Part shown: positions 1 through 8,627 of the stretch, in pieces
Layout: every line of letters begins with the position of its first letter
Numbering within the stretch: position 1 is the first letter of the stretch
NCBI RefSeq assembly: GCF_014650775.1
Contig: NZ_BMVP01000001.1
Location: 1-64,000 of the forward strand
DNA: 64,000 bases
Direction: 5' to 3'
DNA from: Streptomyces cirratus
GTDB lineage: Bacteria; Actinomycetota; Actinomycetes; Streptomycetales; Streptomycetaceae
Translations under genes and position numbers: made by a program
The notes under the pieces: generated by a model
Seen by the model: only the letters and a program-made list of their open reading frames with translations
Told to the model about the DNA's origin: nothing
Databases searched by the model: none

Positions 1-215
1 CTGTTGAGTTCTCAAGGAACGGACGCTTCCTTCGTACTCACCCTCAGTAGCAATTACTGGGGCTTTCCTCCGGGCGCTTCCTTTGTTCTTCGTTTCCAAC
101 TCTACCAGATCATTTCCGCTGTCGTTTCCGACTTGCGATTTCGATTCCAGTGGCCGTTGGGGGCCTTTGCCTTTCGGCGTTCCACCACTTTAGCGCTTGT
201 CCCTTGTGACTCATA
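1..215 (-). promoter_or_regulatory. Leader region of an rRNA operon reading leftward out of the window
   Basis: Read on the minus strand, positions 20 to 1 give GTTCCTTGAGAACTCAACAG, the conserved element found just upstream of actinobacterial 16S rRNA genes and in rRNA spacers (antitermination/processing leader). The A+T-richer stretch before it, to about position 215, resembles known Streptomyces rRNA leaders. Because the next feature upstream is a protein gene (start 1006, minus strand), this is the operon leader rather than an internal spacer. The 16S gene should begin left of position 1. I could not assign individual rrn promoters in 216-364, which shows no gene. Confidence 0.75.
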
Positions 216-364
216 ATCGAGCCACTGGATTCGAATTCGGGCACGCCGAAATCGACCCCGCCAGGGGTGCGTCGTAGGTGGTGGATTGGCCGCCCCGGGG
301 GTCTGCTGATGGCAGTGCCCCGTTCAAGCGGCTCGGGCTACGTTAGGCGTCCGCCAGGGGCGAG

Positions 365-1006
365 TCAAGTTGAGCGGCGGCGTGGCGCGTGGGCCCGGTA
401 GGGGCTGACCGTCGGGTCGTGGGTGATCCAGAAGCGGTACGGGTGGTCCGCTCCGGCACCGCCCACTCCCGTGCGGGGGCCGCTGCTCACCAGGTCGGGG
501 TTGGTGGGAGTGCCGGTGAGCAGGGACAGCGGTGAGTCGGGGCCGTCGCAGAGGTCGGCGCCGTCCAGGGAGCGGTCGATGTCGAGGGCCGTGGCCAGGC
601 GGGCCGGGCCTTTGGCGAGTTCTCGGTCGCTTCTGGCGGAAAGCCGACGTTTGCGGGCCAGCTCGGCGCCCAGGGTGATCTCGCCGGCGCGGATGAGGAC
701 ACCGCTCGCGTGGTCGGGCGGTCCGCACACCAGATTGAGACTGAACCACATGCCGTAGATGAAGTAGACGTACGCGTGTCCGGGCGGTCCGAACATCGAC
801 GCGTTGCGCGGCGTGCGGCCGCGGTAGGCGTGGGAGCCGGGGTCGGCCTCCCCCTCGTACGCCTCCACTTCCGTGATGCGTAGTTCGAGTGCGCCCTCGG
901 CCGTTCGCCGGACCAGGGTGCGGCCGAGCAGGTCGGGGGCCACGGTGAGGACCGGGCGGTCGAAGAAGGACCGGGGCAGGGGCGTACGGTCGGGTCGCGC
1001 GCTCAT
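365..1006 (-). CDS. DNA-3-methyladenine glycosylase (AAG/MPG family)
   Basis: This 213-residue protein is a monofunctional DNA glycosylase that removes alkylated purines (3-methyladenine, hypoxanthine and similar) to start base-excision repair. The AAG fold is recognisable from [18 protein letters not shown] near the N-terminus, the catalytic-loop region [20 protein letters not shown] (about residues 44-63, with the catalytic Glu in VEAYEG), the [19 protein letters not shown] block, and GVLIRAGE. Length fits bacterial members (about 190-220). The ATG at 1006 is the only good start before the HxxFF-like block. It stands alone, transcribed towards the rRNA leader and divergent from the Spo0M-like gene. 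Function is secure by family; biological substrate range is inferred. Confidence 0.93.
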   Translation of the reverse strand: MSARPDRTPLPRSFFDRPVLTVAPDLLGRTLVRRTAEGALELRITEVEAYEGEADPGSHAYRGRTPRNASMFGPPGHAYVYFIYGMWFSLNLVCGPPDHASGVLIRAGEITLGAELARKRRLSARSDRELAKGPARLATALDIDRSLDGADLCDGPDSPLSLLTGTPTNPDLVSSGPRTGVGGAGADHPYRFWITHDPTVSPYRAHAPRRRST

Positions 1007-1117
1007 CCGGTCGAGCGTACTGGAGGTCGTGCGCTTGCAACCGGGGCCTAGGGTTCCGCGTTTGTAGGGGTATCGCCAGAGCCTTCACATCACAGAGCTT
1101 CAAAGGGGAGTCAGAGC

Positions 1118-1900
1118 ATGGGGTTCAGGAAGCTGTTCGCGGCGCTGGGTGCCGGTGGTGCCTCGGTGGACACCGTCATCACCGAGCCGAACGTCGTTCC
1201 GGGCGGCATCGTCCAGGGCGAGGTCCGCATCCAGGGCGGTTCCGTCGAGCAGCAGATCGAGGGGTTGTCGGTCGGGCTCCAGGCGCGGGTGGAGGTGGAG
1301 GGCGGTGACCAGGAGCACAAGCAGGACATCGTCTTCGCGAAGCAGCGGCTGGGCGGTGCGTTCCAGGTCCAGCCGGGCGCCCTGCACGTGGTGCCGTTCG
1401 GGCTGGAGATCCCGTGGGAGACGCCGATCACCCATTTCGAGGGGCAGCACCTGCGGGGCATGAACATCGGGGTGAGCACGGAGCTGGAGATCGCGCGGGC
1501 CGTGGACGCGGGTGACCTGGACCCGATCAACGTGCACCCGGTCCCGGCGCAGCAGGCGATCTTGGACGCGTTCCGCCGGCTCGGGTTCTCGTTCCGGTCG
1601 GCGGACATGGAGCGCGGGCACATCCGCGGGACGCGGCAGACGCTGCCGTTCTACCAGGAGATCGAGTTCCTGCCGCCGTCGCAGTACCGGGGGCTGAACC
1701 AGGTGGAGCTGACGTTCGTCTCGGACGGCCGGGAGATGGACGTCGTCCTGGAAATGGACAAGAAGCCGGGCCTCTTCTCCGAGGGCAGCGACACGTACCG
1801 CTGTTTCCAGGTGGGTCTGCAGTCGTACGAGGGGACCGACTGGGCGGCGTACCTGAACCAGTGGATCGCCTCCGTGGGTTCGCAGCGCAACTGGTTCTGA
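1118..1900 (+). CDS. Spo0M-like sporulation-control protein (arrestin fold)
   Basis: A 260-residue soluble protein of the Spo0M (SpoOM) family, which has an arrestin-like N-terminal beta-sandwich. Spo0M is known in Bacillus as a modulator of sporulation and has conserved actinobacterial homologues of unclear mechanism. Family features visible are the N-terminal [20 protein letters not shown], the [14 protein letters not shown] turn, [18 protein letters not shown] strands (residues 84-103) and a C-terminal half rich in [10 protein letters not shown] and [13 protein letters not shown]. The start ATG follows AAAGGGGAGT at good spacing. It is followed 52 bp later by the PEBP-family gene in the same direction and the two share a strong terminator at 2504-2545, suggesting one transcription unit. 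A role in aerial growth is inference. Confidence 0.88.
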   Translation: MGFRKLFAALGAGGASVDTVITEPNVVPGGIVQGEVRIQGGSVEQQIEGLSVGLQARVEVEGGDQEHKQDIVFAKQRLGGAFQVQPGALHVVPFGLEIPWETPITHFEGQHLRGMNIGVSTELEIARAVDAGDLDPINVHPVPAQQAILDAFRRLGFSFRSADMERGHIRGTRQTLPFYQEIEFLPPSQYRGLNQVELTFVSDGREMDVVLEMDKKPGLFSEGSDTYRCFQVGLQSYEGTDWAAYLNQWIASVGSQRNWF

Positions 1901-1952
1901 GGTCTGTCTAGGCTCGTGGGCGGTACTGGTTAAACGATCAGGAGGTTCAGCA

Positions 1953-2486
1953 GTGGCCGAGCAGAGCAGGGCGCCGCTTCCGCACGACTTCCACCCGGAG
2001 GTGGATTCCTTCTCCGTGGTGAGTGACGACCTGGCACCCGGCGCGGATCTCGGGGAGGCCCAGGTCCAGTCGGCCGGGAACCGTTCGCCCCACCTGCGGT
2101 GGGAGGGGTTCCCGGAGGGCACGAAGAGCTTCGCCGTGACGTGCTTCGACCCGGACGCTCCGACGGGCAGCGGATTCTGGCACTGGGTGCTCTTCGACAT
2201 CCCCGCCTCGGTGACGGAGTTGCCGGCCGGGGCGGGCGGCGGGAAGTTCGAGGGCCTGCCGGCCGGGGCCGTGCACGTGCGCAACGACTACGGGACGAAG
2301 GACTTCGGCGGTGCCGCCCCGCCGGCCGGGGAGCGGCACCGGTACGTGTTCACCGTGTACGCGGTGGACCGGGAGAAGCTCGGGCCCGGCTCGGACGTCT
2401 CGCCGGCGGTCGTCGGGTTCAACCTGAGGTTCCACACGTTGGGCCGTGCGCAGCTGATCGGTGAGTACGAGGCTCCGGCGGCCTGA
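1953..2486 (+). CDS. YbhB/YbcL-family (PEBP) Raf-kinase-inhibitor-like protein
   Basis: A 177-residue cytoplasmic protein of the phosphatidylethanolamine-binding-protein family. The diagnostic ligand-pocket segments are present: [21 protein letters not shown] with the following [21 protein letters not shown] (Asp-Pro-Asp-Ala-Pro plus the HW pair, about residues 49-91) and later [20 protein letters not shown]. The GTG start at 1953 is preceded by a strong AGGAGG. It is probably co-transcribed with the Spo0M-like gene and ends just before a rho-independent terminator. Bacterial members bind anionic ligands and have no firmly established pathway, so no cellular role is assigned. Confidence 0.9.
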   Translation: MAEQSRAPLPHDFHPEVDSFSVVSDDLAPGADLGEAQVQSAGNRSPHLRWEGFPEGTKSFAVTCFDPDAPTGSGFWHWVLFDIPASVTELPAGAGGGKFEGLPAGAVHVRNDYGTKDFGGAAPPAGERHRYVFTVYAVDREKLGPGSDVSPAVVGFNLRFHTLGRAQLIGEYEAPAA

Positions 2487-2503
2487 TCGTTTCCCGAGCG
2501 TTT

Positions 2504-2545
2504 GCCCGGTCCTGGTCTAAAGACGGCCAGGACCGGGCATTTTTA
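2504..2545 (+). terminator. Intrinsic terminator after the PEBP-family gene
   Basis: A perfect 12-bp stem GCCCGGTCCTGG (2504-2515) / CCAGGACCGGGC (2527-2538) closes an 11-nt loop and is followed by ATTTTTATT. This is one of the few hairpins in the window with a real U-tract. Confidence 0.92.
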
Positions 2546-2635
2546 TTGCGTTGTCCCGCGTGGCGCGCGCGGCCAGAGTGGTTCCGGGCCTTGCCGCCAG
2601 GGAGGTCGCGGGCCTGCACACGGGAGGTGGGCGAG

Positions 2636-3139
2636 ATGCGGGACACGCTGGTGCTGAATGCGAGCTTCGAGCCGCTGTCGACGGTGACGTTGAACCGGGC
2701 TGTGGTGCTGGTGCTCCAGGACAAGGCCGTGGTCGAACAATCGCATCCCGAGCTGCGTGTCCGGGCGGCCACCATGGAGCTTCCGATGCCGCGGGTGATC
2801 AGGCTCTGCCGGTACGTGCGGGTGCCGTTCCGAAGACACGCTCCTTGGTCGCGGCGGGGGGTGCTGGCCCGTGACCAGCACCGGTGCGCGTACTGCGGGA
2901 AGCGCGCGACGACCGTGGACCACGTGCTGCCGCGGGCTCAGGGGGGCGGGGACACCTGGCTGAACACGGTGGCGTCCTGTGCGGAGGACAACCACCGCAA
3001 GGCGGCCCGTACTCCGGAGGAGGCGGGGATGCCGTTGCTCCGCAAGCCGTTCGTCCCGTCGCCGGCGGACGCGATGCTGCTCGCGCTGGGTTCCGGCGGG
3101 CGCGAGGTGCTGCCGGAGTGGCTGGGGCGTACCGCCTAG
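2636..3139 (+). CDS. HNH endonuclease family protein
   Basis: A 167-residue protein with an N-terminal conserved segment typical of actinobacterial HNH proteins (RDTLVLNASFEPLSTV) and a compact HNH domain: RDQHRCAYCGKRATTVDHVLPRAQGG... followed by NTVASCAEDNHRKAARTPEEAG (about residues 81-125). The CxxC pairs would bind structural zinc and the DH...N...H residues form the metal-dependent nickase/nuclease site. The ATG at 2636 was chosen over an upstream in-frame ATG at 2546 because it follows GGGAGGTGGGCGAG and gives the N-terminus shared by the family. The target is unknown; stand-alone members occur throughout Streptomyces and are not linked here to phage or restriction genes. Confidence 0.9.
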   Translation: MRDTLVLNASFEPLSTVTLNRAVVLVLQDKAVVEQSHPELRVRAATMELPMPRVIRLCRYVRVPFRRHAPWSRRGVLARDQHRCAYCGKRATTVDHVLPRAQGGGDTWLNTVASCAEDNHRKAARTPEEAGMPLLRKPFVPSPADAMLLALGSGGREVLPEWLGRTA

Positions 3140-3188
3140 CCCGTCGGCGTGTGCGGGCGCGCTGGGCTGCGTAGGTTCGCTACGCAGT

Positions 3189-3959
3189 TCAGCGCAGTAG
3201 CAGTTGGACGATGGCGATGATGCCGACTGCGACGATGACGGCGCGCAGCACCGTCGGGGGCAGTCGGCGGCCGACCTTCGCGCCGATCTGGCCGCCGAGG
3301 GTGGAGCCGACGGCGATGAGGACCACCGCCGTCCAGTCGAAGTCGGCGACGAAGAGGAAGAAGACGGCGGCGACGCCGTTGACGAGGGCGGCGACGACGT
3401 TCTTGACGGCGTTGGTCCGTTGCAGGTCCTCGTGCAGGAGCAGCCCCATCAGGCCGAGGTAGAGCACGCCTTGGGCGGCGCCGAAGTAGCCTCCGTACGC
3501 GCTGGAGAGCAGCATTCCGGTCAGCAGCACGGGGCCGCCGTCGGGGTGCCCGGTGTCGCCGCCGGCGGCTTCCCGGCGGGCGCGCAGGGCGGCGGCGAGG
3601 CGCGGCTGGAGGACGACGAGGACGAGTGCCAGTCCGATGAGGACGGGCACGATCGTGTTGAAGGAGTCCGACGGCAGCGTGAGGAGCAGGATCGCGCCGC
3701 CGAGTCCGCCGACGAGGGAGACGGCGCCGAGCCGCATGATGCGGGCGCGCTGGCCTTTGAGTTCCTTGCGGTAGCCGATGGCGCCGCTGATCGAGCCGGG
3801 CACGAGGCCGAGGGTGTTGGACACGTTGGCGGTGACCGGTGGCAGTCCTGTGGCGAGCAGGACGGGGAAGGTGATGAGGGTGCCGGAGCCGACGATGGTG
3901 TTGATGGTGCCGGCTCCGACACCTGCGGCGAAGACCGCTAGTGATTCCCAGATGGACAT
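3189..3959 (-). CDS. TSUP-family (TauE/SafE) membrane permease
   Basis: A 256-residue integral membrane protein with about eight hydrophobic helices arranged as two repeats, typical of the TSUP (formerly DUF81) family that moves sulfite, organosulfonates or other small anions. The first repeat carries the family pattern AAGVGAGTINTIVGSGTLIT with FPVLLATGLPPVTANVSNT after it. The chosen ATG at 3959 follows GAAGGGGA; an in-frame start at 4004 would add 15 non-hydrophobic residues. A hydrophilic loop near the middle contains RRAAGGD. It is monocistronic and shares a downstream region with the convergent HNH gene. The substrate cannot be read from sequence. Confidence 0.9.
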   Translation of the reverse strand: MSIWESLAVFAAGVGAGTINTIVGSGTLITFPVLLATGLPPVTANVSNTLGLVPGSISGAIGYRKELKGQRARIMRLGAVSLVGGLGGAILLLTLPSDSFNTIVPVLIGLALVLVVLQPRLAAALRARREAAGGDTGHPDGGPVLLTGMLLSSAYGGYFGAAQGVLYLGLMGLLLHEDLQRTNAVKNVVAALVNGVAAVFFLFVADFDWTAVVLIAVGSTLGGQIGAKVGRRLPPTVLRAVIVAVGIIAIVQLLLR

Positions 3960-4048
3960 GGACGCTGCCGTCCCCTTCGCATGGGTGAGTCGCCTCCCCG
4001 CCATGAAGGTCGAGGGGCCTCACTGATCATGCAACAGGCGGGGGGCGG

Positions 4049-5026
4049 TCAGTCGATGGGGGGCTGTTCGCGCCGGTCCGAGGCGGCCTTGTCGGCCGCG
4101 CTCGCGCCGTCCTTGCCGGTGCCAGCCGGGTTGAAGCCGGAACCGCCGCCCATGGGGCCGAAGTTGCCCATGGCCCCGGAGAGGCCCTTGAGGGCGTCGC
4201 CGATCTCGCTGGGCACGATCCAGAGCTTGTTGGCGTCGCCTTCGGCGATCTTCGGGAGCATCTGGAGGTACTGGTAGGCGAGGAGCTTCTGGTCGGCGTC
4301 GCCGGCGTGGATGGACTCGAAGACCGTACGGATGGCCTGGGCCTCGCCCTCGGCGCGCAGGGCGGCGGCTTTGGCGTCACCTTCGGCGCGCAGGATGGAG
4401 GACTGCTTCTCACCCTCTGCGCGCAGGATCTCGGACTGGCGGACACCTTCGGCCTGGAGGATCGCGGCGCGCTTGTCGCGGTCGGCGCGCATCTGCTTCT
4501 CCATCGAGTCCTGGATGGAGGTCGGCGGCTCGATCGCCTTGAGTTCGACGCGGTTGACGCGGATGCCCCACTTGCCGGTGGCTTCGTCGAGGACGCCGCG
4601 CAGGGCGGCGTTGATCTCCTCGCGGGAGGTGAGGGTGCGCTCCAGGTCCATGCCGCCGATGATGTTGCGCAGGGTGGTGACGGTGAGCTGCTCGATGGCC
4701 TGGATGTAGCTGGCGACTTCGTACGTCGCGGCCCGCGCGTCGGTCACCTGGTAGTAGATGACGGTGTCGATGTTGACGACCAGGTTGTCCTGGGTGATGA
4801 CGGGCTGCGGCGGGAAGGGGACGACCTGTTCGCGCAGGTCGATCCGGTTGCGGATCGAGTCGATGAACGGGACGACGATGTTGAGGCCCGCGTTGAGGGT
4901 GCGGGTGTAGCGGCCGAACCGCTCGACGATGGCGGCGCTGGCCTGCGGGATCACCTGGATCGTCTTGACCAGTGCGATGAAGACCAGAACCACCAGAATG
5001 ATCAGGACGATGATGATCGGTTGCAT
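4049..5026 (-). CDS. SPFH/Band 7 (stomatin/paraslipin-like) membrane protein
   Basis: A 325-residue protein with one N-terminal transmembrane helix (residues 3-22) followed by an SPFH/Band 7 domain (about 25-200) and a coiled-coil. The SPFH domain shows VIPQASAAIVERFGRYTRTL, then RNRIDLREQVV and EVASYIQAIEQLTVTTLR. Residues about 185-235 form four successive 11-12-residue repeats built on ILRAEGEKQS, the flotillin-like charged helix. These proteins oligomerise at the membrane and organise microdomains or regulate proteases. The start is ATG at 5026 with GGGGAA upstream. The partner NfeD-like gene lies 84 bp upstream on the same strand, the usual stomatin/NfeD pairing. A glycine-rich tail ends the protein. 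Confidence 0.94.
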   Translation of the reverse strand: MQPIIIVLIILVVLVFIALVKTIQVIPQASAAIVERFGRYTRTLNAGLNIVVPFIDSIRNRIDLREQVVPFPPQPVITQDNLVVNIDTVIYYQVTDARAATYEVASYIQAIEQLTVTTLRNIIGGMDLERTLTSREEINAALRGVLDEATGKWGIRVNRVELKAIEPPTSIQDSMEKQMRADRDKRAAILQAEGVRQSEILRAEGEKQSSILRAEGDAKAAALRAEGEAQAIRTVFESIHAGDADQKLLAYQYLQMLPKIAEGDANKLWIVPSEIGDALKGLSGAMGNFGPMGGGSGFNPAGTGKDGASAADKAASDRREQPPID

Positions 5027-5110
5027 GCGGTTCCCCGTGCCCTTCCGGCTGTCTGTGCTGCCCCGTTGATCGGAGTCTCGCAGACCCTGGGGTCGCGAGT
5101 CGGGTGGTTC

Positions 5111-5542
5111 TCACATGACGACCGCGGTCGCTCCGTCGATGTCGACGACGTCGACGGACTGGCCGGGTTCGAAACTGGTGTCCGAGTCGAGGGTGCGAGC
5201 GGACCAGATCTCGCCGGCGAGCTTGATGCGGCCGCCGCTGCCGTCGACGCGTTCGAGGACGACGGCGCTCCTGCCCTTCAACGCGTCGATTCCGGTGCGG
5301 TGTTGGGGGCGTTGGTCGCGGTGGCGGTTGGCGAGGGGGCGGACGACGGCGATGAGCGCGACCGATACGATCACGAACACCAGCACCTGGGCCACCACTC
5401 CCCCGCCGAGCGCGGCCGTCACCGCGGCGAGGGCCGCGCCGACGGCGAACATGCCGAACTCCGGCATCGCGGTGATGACCAGGGGGATGCCCAGTCCGAC
5501 CGCGCCGATGAGCCACCACACCCATGCGTCGATGTTGGTCAC
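5111..5542 (-). CDS. NfeD-like membrane protein
   Basis: A 143-residue protein with four hydrophobic helices in the first 75 residues and a C-terminal OB-fold NfeD domain (about 80-143: LKGRSAVVLERVDGSGGRIK, then GEIWSARTLDSDTSFEPGQ and VDVVDIDGATAVV). It is the short form that lacks the serine protease domain. NfeD proteins pair with SPFH proteins and are thought to act as scaffolding partners in membrane microdomains; the neighbouring SPFH gene directly downstream supports that. The start is GTG at 5542 on the evidence of the first helix IDAWVWWLIGAVGLGIPL; an ATG two bases upstream is out of frame. Confidence 0.9.
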   Translation of the reverse strand: MTNIDAWVWWLIGAVGLGIPLVITAMPEFGMFAVGAALAAVTAALGGGVVAQVLVFVIVSVALIAVVRPLANRHRDQRPQHRTGIDALKGRSAVVLERVDGSGGRIKLAGEIWSARTLDSDTSFEPGQSVDVVDIDGATAVVM

Positions 5543-5671
5543 ATGGTCATGGTAGGTCTGGCGGGCGCGGTCGGGACAGGGTGCGGTGCGGGGCCGCCCG
5601 GTGGGATCCGGTGCTGTGACCGGAAAGGTTCACCGTGTCGCGGCGCTCGGCAAACCTGCCCGGCCACAGCA

Positions 5672-6466
5672 CTAGCGCAGCGGGAGGCCCTGGGCGGTCC
5701 AGCGGTCGCTGTCGTTGCGCTCCACGACGAGCGGGAGGCCGAAGCACAGCGAGAGGTTGCGGGAGGTCAGTTCCAGTTCGATGGGACCGGCGGTGACGAC
5801 CTTGCCCTGGCGGATCATCAGGACGTGCGTGAAGCCCGGCGCGATCTCCTCGACGTGGTGGGTGACCATGACCATGGACGGAGCGAGGGGGTCGCGGGCG
5901 AGGCGGCCCAGGCGCCGTACGAGGTCTTCGCGGCCGCCGAGGTCGAGACCGGCGGCGGGTTCGTCGAGGAGCAGCAGCTCGGGGTCGGTCATCAGGGCGC
6001 GGGCGATCAGGGTGCGCTTGCGTTCGCCCTCGGAGAGGGTGCCGAACCTGCGGTCCAGGTAGTCCGTCATGCCGAGGCGGTCGAGGAACGCGCGGGCGCG
6101 CTGCTCGTCGATGTCCTCGTACTCCTCCTGCCAGGTCGCCGTCATGCCGTAGGCGGCGGTGAGGACGGTCTCCAGGACGGTCTGCCGCTTGGGGAGCTTG
6201 TCGGCCATCGCGATGCCGGCGACTCCGATGCGGGGGCGCAGGTCGAAGACGTTCACCTTGCCGAGGGTGCTGCCGAGGATGGTGGCCTCGCCCGTGGTGG
6301 GGAAGAGGTAGCTGGAGGCGACATTGAGCAGGGTGGTCTTCCCGGCGCCGTTGGGGCCGAGGATCACCCAGCGCTCCCCCTCCTTCACCGACCAGGAGAC
6401 CTGGTCCACCAGCGCCCGGCCCTCGCGGACCACGGATACGTCCACCAGCTCCAGAACATCGCTCAT
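5672..6466 (-). CDS. ABC transporter ATP-binding protein (orphan ATPase)
   Basis: A 264-residue cytoplasmic ABC ATPase. Walker A GPNGAGKTT lies near residue 38, the signature is LSEGERKRTLIARALM, and Walker B LLLLDEPAAGLD is followed by a switch His in VTHHVEEIAPGFTHVLMI. The start at 6466 (MSDVLELVDVS) follows GGGGAGA; upstream in-frame codons to 6616 encode nothing typical of the family. No permease gene is adjacent, so it may serve a distant permease or act as a soluble ATPase; the pattern EEIAPGFTH resembles the ModF/YlmA-like group often annotated as a molybdenum or iron transporter ATPase. That specificity is not supported by neighbours here. Confidence 0.92.
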   Translation of the reverse strand: MSDVLELVDVSVVREGRALVDQVSWSVKEGERWVILGPNGAGKTTLLNVASSYLFPTTGEATILGSTLGKVNVFDLRPRIGVAGIAMADKLPKRQTVLETVLTAAYGMTATWQEEYEDIDEQRARAFLDRLGMTDYLDRRFGTLSEGERKRTLIARALMTDPELLLLDEPAAGLDLGGREDLVRRLGRLARDPLAPSMVMVTHHVEEIAPGFTHVLMIRQGKVVTAGPIELELTSRNLSLCFGLPLVVERNDSDRWTAQGLPLR

Positions 6467-6600
6467 GAGCGTGTTGTCTCCCCTTGCAGTCTCGGTTCGT
6501 CTGTGCACCGGTAGGCGCAGCCCCAGGGGAAAACCTACGCCACTGTCGGAGGGGTCCGGGCGCCAGGCCGGTCCCCCGGGCCGATCCGTAAAGTGGAGGG

Positions 6601-7377
6601 ATGCTTTTCGAACCACGTTCAGGGCGGCTGGCCGCCTGGGGGAACGCGCTGCTGGCCGGTCTGGTCTCGCCCGACGAGGCCGTGCTGTCGATCGTGGGTG
6701 AGGACGCCGTGCACCGGGTGGAGGGGCTGCCCGGGGAAGCGGGGCCGGTGGGGCTGACGCTGGCGCTGGGGCGGATGCGGGCGCTGGGGGTGACCGGGCT
6801 GCGGGTGGCGCTGCCGGCGCCGGGGCATCCGCTGGGGCTCAGCGGGCCGCCGGAGTTCAACGCGCGGGCGCTGGAGGCCGAGGAGGCGGTGGTCGCGGTG
6901 GGGGCGGCACTGGGTCTGGTGCCGGAGGTAGCGGAGGCGGGGCCGGCGGGGGACGTGCACGTCTCGGTGACGTGGCACTGCCTGCCGGTGCGGGAGGCTC
7001 CGCCGGCGGACGTGCCGTCGCTCGGTGAGGCGGAGCGGGAGCTGGCGGAGGCGCTGCGCGAGGCGGCGGTGGTGCTGACCCGGCTGGACGTGGCGGGGTC
7101 GGGGCCGGTGGCGGACGCGGCGCTCTCGGCGTACCGGGCGCGGGCGGAGGCGGGCCGGGAGGTGCTGGCGCCGGGGTATCCGGCGCGGGCGGTGCGGGTG
7201 CTGGCGCTTGCGCAGCGGGTGGACCTGATGGTGTCGCTGGCCTACGAGAACGGGCACGGCGGGGCGGTGGCCGCCTCCGAGATGGCGGCGCGGGCCGAGG
7301 CTTTGCGGCCGGTCGAGCGGGTGGCCCGGCGGGCGCTGGTGGCGGCGTACAACGCGGCTGTCGAGCAGCGGGGCTGA
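6601..7377 (+). CDS. Conserved hypothetical protein, Streptomyces-type
   Basis: I do not recognise a domain in this 258-residue soluble protein. It starts at ATG 6601, 4 bp after a GTGGAGGG run that can serve as the ribosome binding site. It is Ala/Glu/Arg-rich and predicted mostly helical in the second half (ERELAEALREAAVVLTRLD). The N-terminal half has a mixed alpha/beta look, with GVTGLRVALPAPGHPLGLSG and SVTWHCLPVREAPP. Third-position GC is as high as in neighbours, so it is a genuine gene rather than a shadow. It is divergent from the ABC ATPase and followed by a 228-bp gap holding a dispersed repeat and the chaplin terminator. No function is offered. Confidence 0.75.
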   Translation: MLFEPRSGRLAAWGNALLAGLVSPDEAVLSIVGEDAVHRVEGLPGEAGPVGLTLALGRMRALGVTGLRVALPAPGHPLGLSGPPEFNARALEAEEAVVAVGAALGLVPEVAEAGPAGDVHVSVTWHCLPVREAPPADVPSLGEAERELAEALREAAVVLTRLDVAGSGPVADAALSAYRARAEAGREVLAPGYPARAVRVLALAQRVDLMVSLAYENGHGGAVAASEMAARAEALRPVERVARRALVAAYNAAVEQRG

Positions 7378-7489
7378 CCGGCCCCTCCGGGGGCGGCGCG
7401 CTGTGCGGGGGGGCCCGGCCGCGGCCGTGCGCTCCACAGGGGTCCGGGGGTGCTCGCGCCGCGGCGCGAGCGGCCCCCGCTGGGCCGGG

Positions 7490-7546
7490 CTCTGCGGGGA
7501 CTGCGCCCCGCACCCCGGACTTCGAACGCCGGCGGGGCCGGGCGGG
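7490..7546. repeat. Dispersed Streptomyces intergenic repeat, copy 1
   Basis: The core CGAACGCCGGCGGGGCCGG (from about 7523) sits next to GGACTGCGCCCCGCACCCCGG and matches the arrangement at 60917-60975. Similar GC-rich elements with the core AAACGCCGGCGGGGC are, to my knowledge, scattered between genes in many Streptomyces genomes. Function is unknown; it may fold as RNA or act as a weak terminator for the gene ending at 7377. Confidence 0.6.
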
Positions 7547-7557
7547 CGCACCGGGAC

Positions 7558-7592
7558 GGCCCCGCTTCCGGGGAGAAGGGGGAAGCGGGGCC
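7558..7592 (-). terminator. GC-rich hairpin downstream of the chaplin gene
   Basis: A perfect 12-bp stem GGCCCCGCTTCC (7558-7569) / GGAAGCGGGGCC (7581-7592) begins 14 bp beyond the chaplin stop codon on the minus strand. It lacks a U-tract, as is usual for Streptomyces terminators. Confidence 0.7.
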
Positions 7593-7605
7593 GGGTGGGG
7601 AGGGG

Positions 7606-7851
7606 TCAGGCGTTGATGCCCGAGTTGCCGAAGGCGGGGTTCAGGAGGCCGATCACGTTGACCGAGTTGCCCACCACGTTGACGGGGACGTCCACGGGGG
7701 CCTGGATCAGGTTCCCCGAGACCACGCCGGGCGAGTTCTGGGCCTCGCCCTCCGCCGAGGCACCGCCGTGCGCCGAGGAGACGCCCGCGGCGGCGGCGAC
7801 GAGGCCGCCCGCGATCATGGTGACGGCAGTGGCCTTCTTGAAGTTCTTCAC
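7606..7851 (-). CDS. chpE: Short chaplin lacking cysteines (ChpE-like)
   Basis: This encodes an 81-residue secreted chaplin, one of the amphipathic proteins that assemble into amyloid-like surface films allowing aerial hyphae to leave the medium. Residues 1-27 form a signal peptide (lysine-rich start, hydrophobic core, cleavage near SSA-HGG). The mature chaplin domain reads NSPGVVSGNLIQ, then VPVNVVGNSVNVIGLLNPAF and GNSGINA. The two Cys that most short chaplins use for an intramolecular disulfide are replaced (VVGNS, NSGIN), which is characteristic of ChpE. The start is GTG at 7851 with GGAGGAAG 8 nt upstream; an ATG far upstream is not credible. It is monocistronic with its own terminator. 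There is no sortase motif, so it is a non-anchored short chaplin. Confidence 0.93.
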   Translation of the reverse strand: MKNFKKATAVTMIAGGLVAAAAGVSSAHGGASAEGEAQNSPGVVSGNLIQAPVDVPVNVVGNSVNVIGLLNPAFGNSGINA

Positions 7852-7979
7852 GTTCTTTCTTCCTCCAGTACGTCCACCGCGACCAGCCGCCGCGGCACGA
7901 ACGGAGAACGGCCGCAGCCTCGCCGGGATACGCCATGTGGGCGATATACGCCCGATCGTATGAACAGGGCGAGGTGGGG

Positions 7980-8627
7980 TCAGGCGTCCGCGATGCCGTG
8001 CCGGACCGCCCACAGGGCGGCCTGCGTGCGGTCGGAGAGGTCCAGCTTCATCAGGATGTTCGATACGTGCGTCTTGACCGTCTTCTCGGACAGGACGAGC
8101 GCCCGGGCGATCTCCCGGTTCGCCCGGCCGTCCGCGATGAGGCAGAGGACCTCCCGCTCCCGGTCGGTGAGCGCGCCCGCGCGCGGGGAGGACGACGGCT
8201 GGTCCTCCTGGGCCAGCAGGGCCTCCGCGACCTCCGGCTGGAGCAGGACGTGGCCCGCGTGGACGGAGCGGATGGCTCCCGCCAGGGCGTCGGGGTCGAT
8301 GTCCTTGTAGACGTACCCGGCGGCCCCGGCGCGCAGGGCGGGGACCACCGTCCGCTGTTCCGTGAAGCTGGTGACGACCAGGACCCGCGCGGGGTTCGCC
8401 AGGTCGCGCAGCCGTCGCAGGGCCTCGATGCCGTCGGTGCCCGGCATCTTGACGTCCATCAGGATCACGTCGGGCCGCAGCTCCTCGGCGCGGGCGATGC
8501 CCTCCTCGCCGTCCGCGGCCTCGCCGACCACCTCGATGTCCTCCTGGACCTCCAGGAAGGTGCGCAGGCCCCGCCGGACCACTTGGTGGTCGTCCACCAG
8601 CAGGACGCGGATGGGTGTGTCAGCCAC
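7980..8627 (-). CDS. NarL/FixJ-family response regulator
   Basis: A 215-residue response regulator. The receiver domain (1-120) has the acidic pair D12-D13, phosphoacceptor D58 in [10 protein letters not shown], a switch Thr/Ser in VVTSFTEQ and Lys in YKDIDPD. The C-terminal LuxR-type HTH (about 150-210) reads [20 protein letters not shown] with the recognition helix near [16 protein letters not shown]. It follows the histidine kinase gene on the minus strand with an 8-bp overlap, so the two form a translationally coupled two-component system. The regulon is unknown. The secreted hydrolase at 10301 and the chaplin at 7606 are the nearest cell-surface candidates, by position only. Confidence 0.94.
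   Translation of the reverse strand: MADTPIRVLLVDDHQVVRRGLRTFLEVQEDIEVVGEAADGEEGIARAEELRPDVILMDVKMPGTDGIEALRRLRDLANPARVLVVTSFTEQRTVVPALRAGAAGYVYKDIDPDALAGAIRSVHAGHVLLQPEVAEALLAQEDQPSSSPRAGALTDREREVLCLIADGRANREIARALVLSEKTVKTHVSNILMKLDLSDRTQAALWAVRHGIADA

Noticed and set aside
1..364. A small protein gene in the first 216 bp
   Set aside because: The frame lies on the opposite strand of the conserved rRNA leader element and has no ribosome binding site or codon bias.
4307..6514. 735-codon plus-strand frame opposite the SPFH, NfeD and ABC ATPase genes
   Set aside because: It is a GC-bias shadow: acidic low-complexity translation, antisense to three recognisable proteins.
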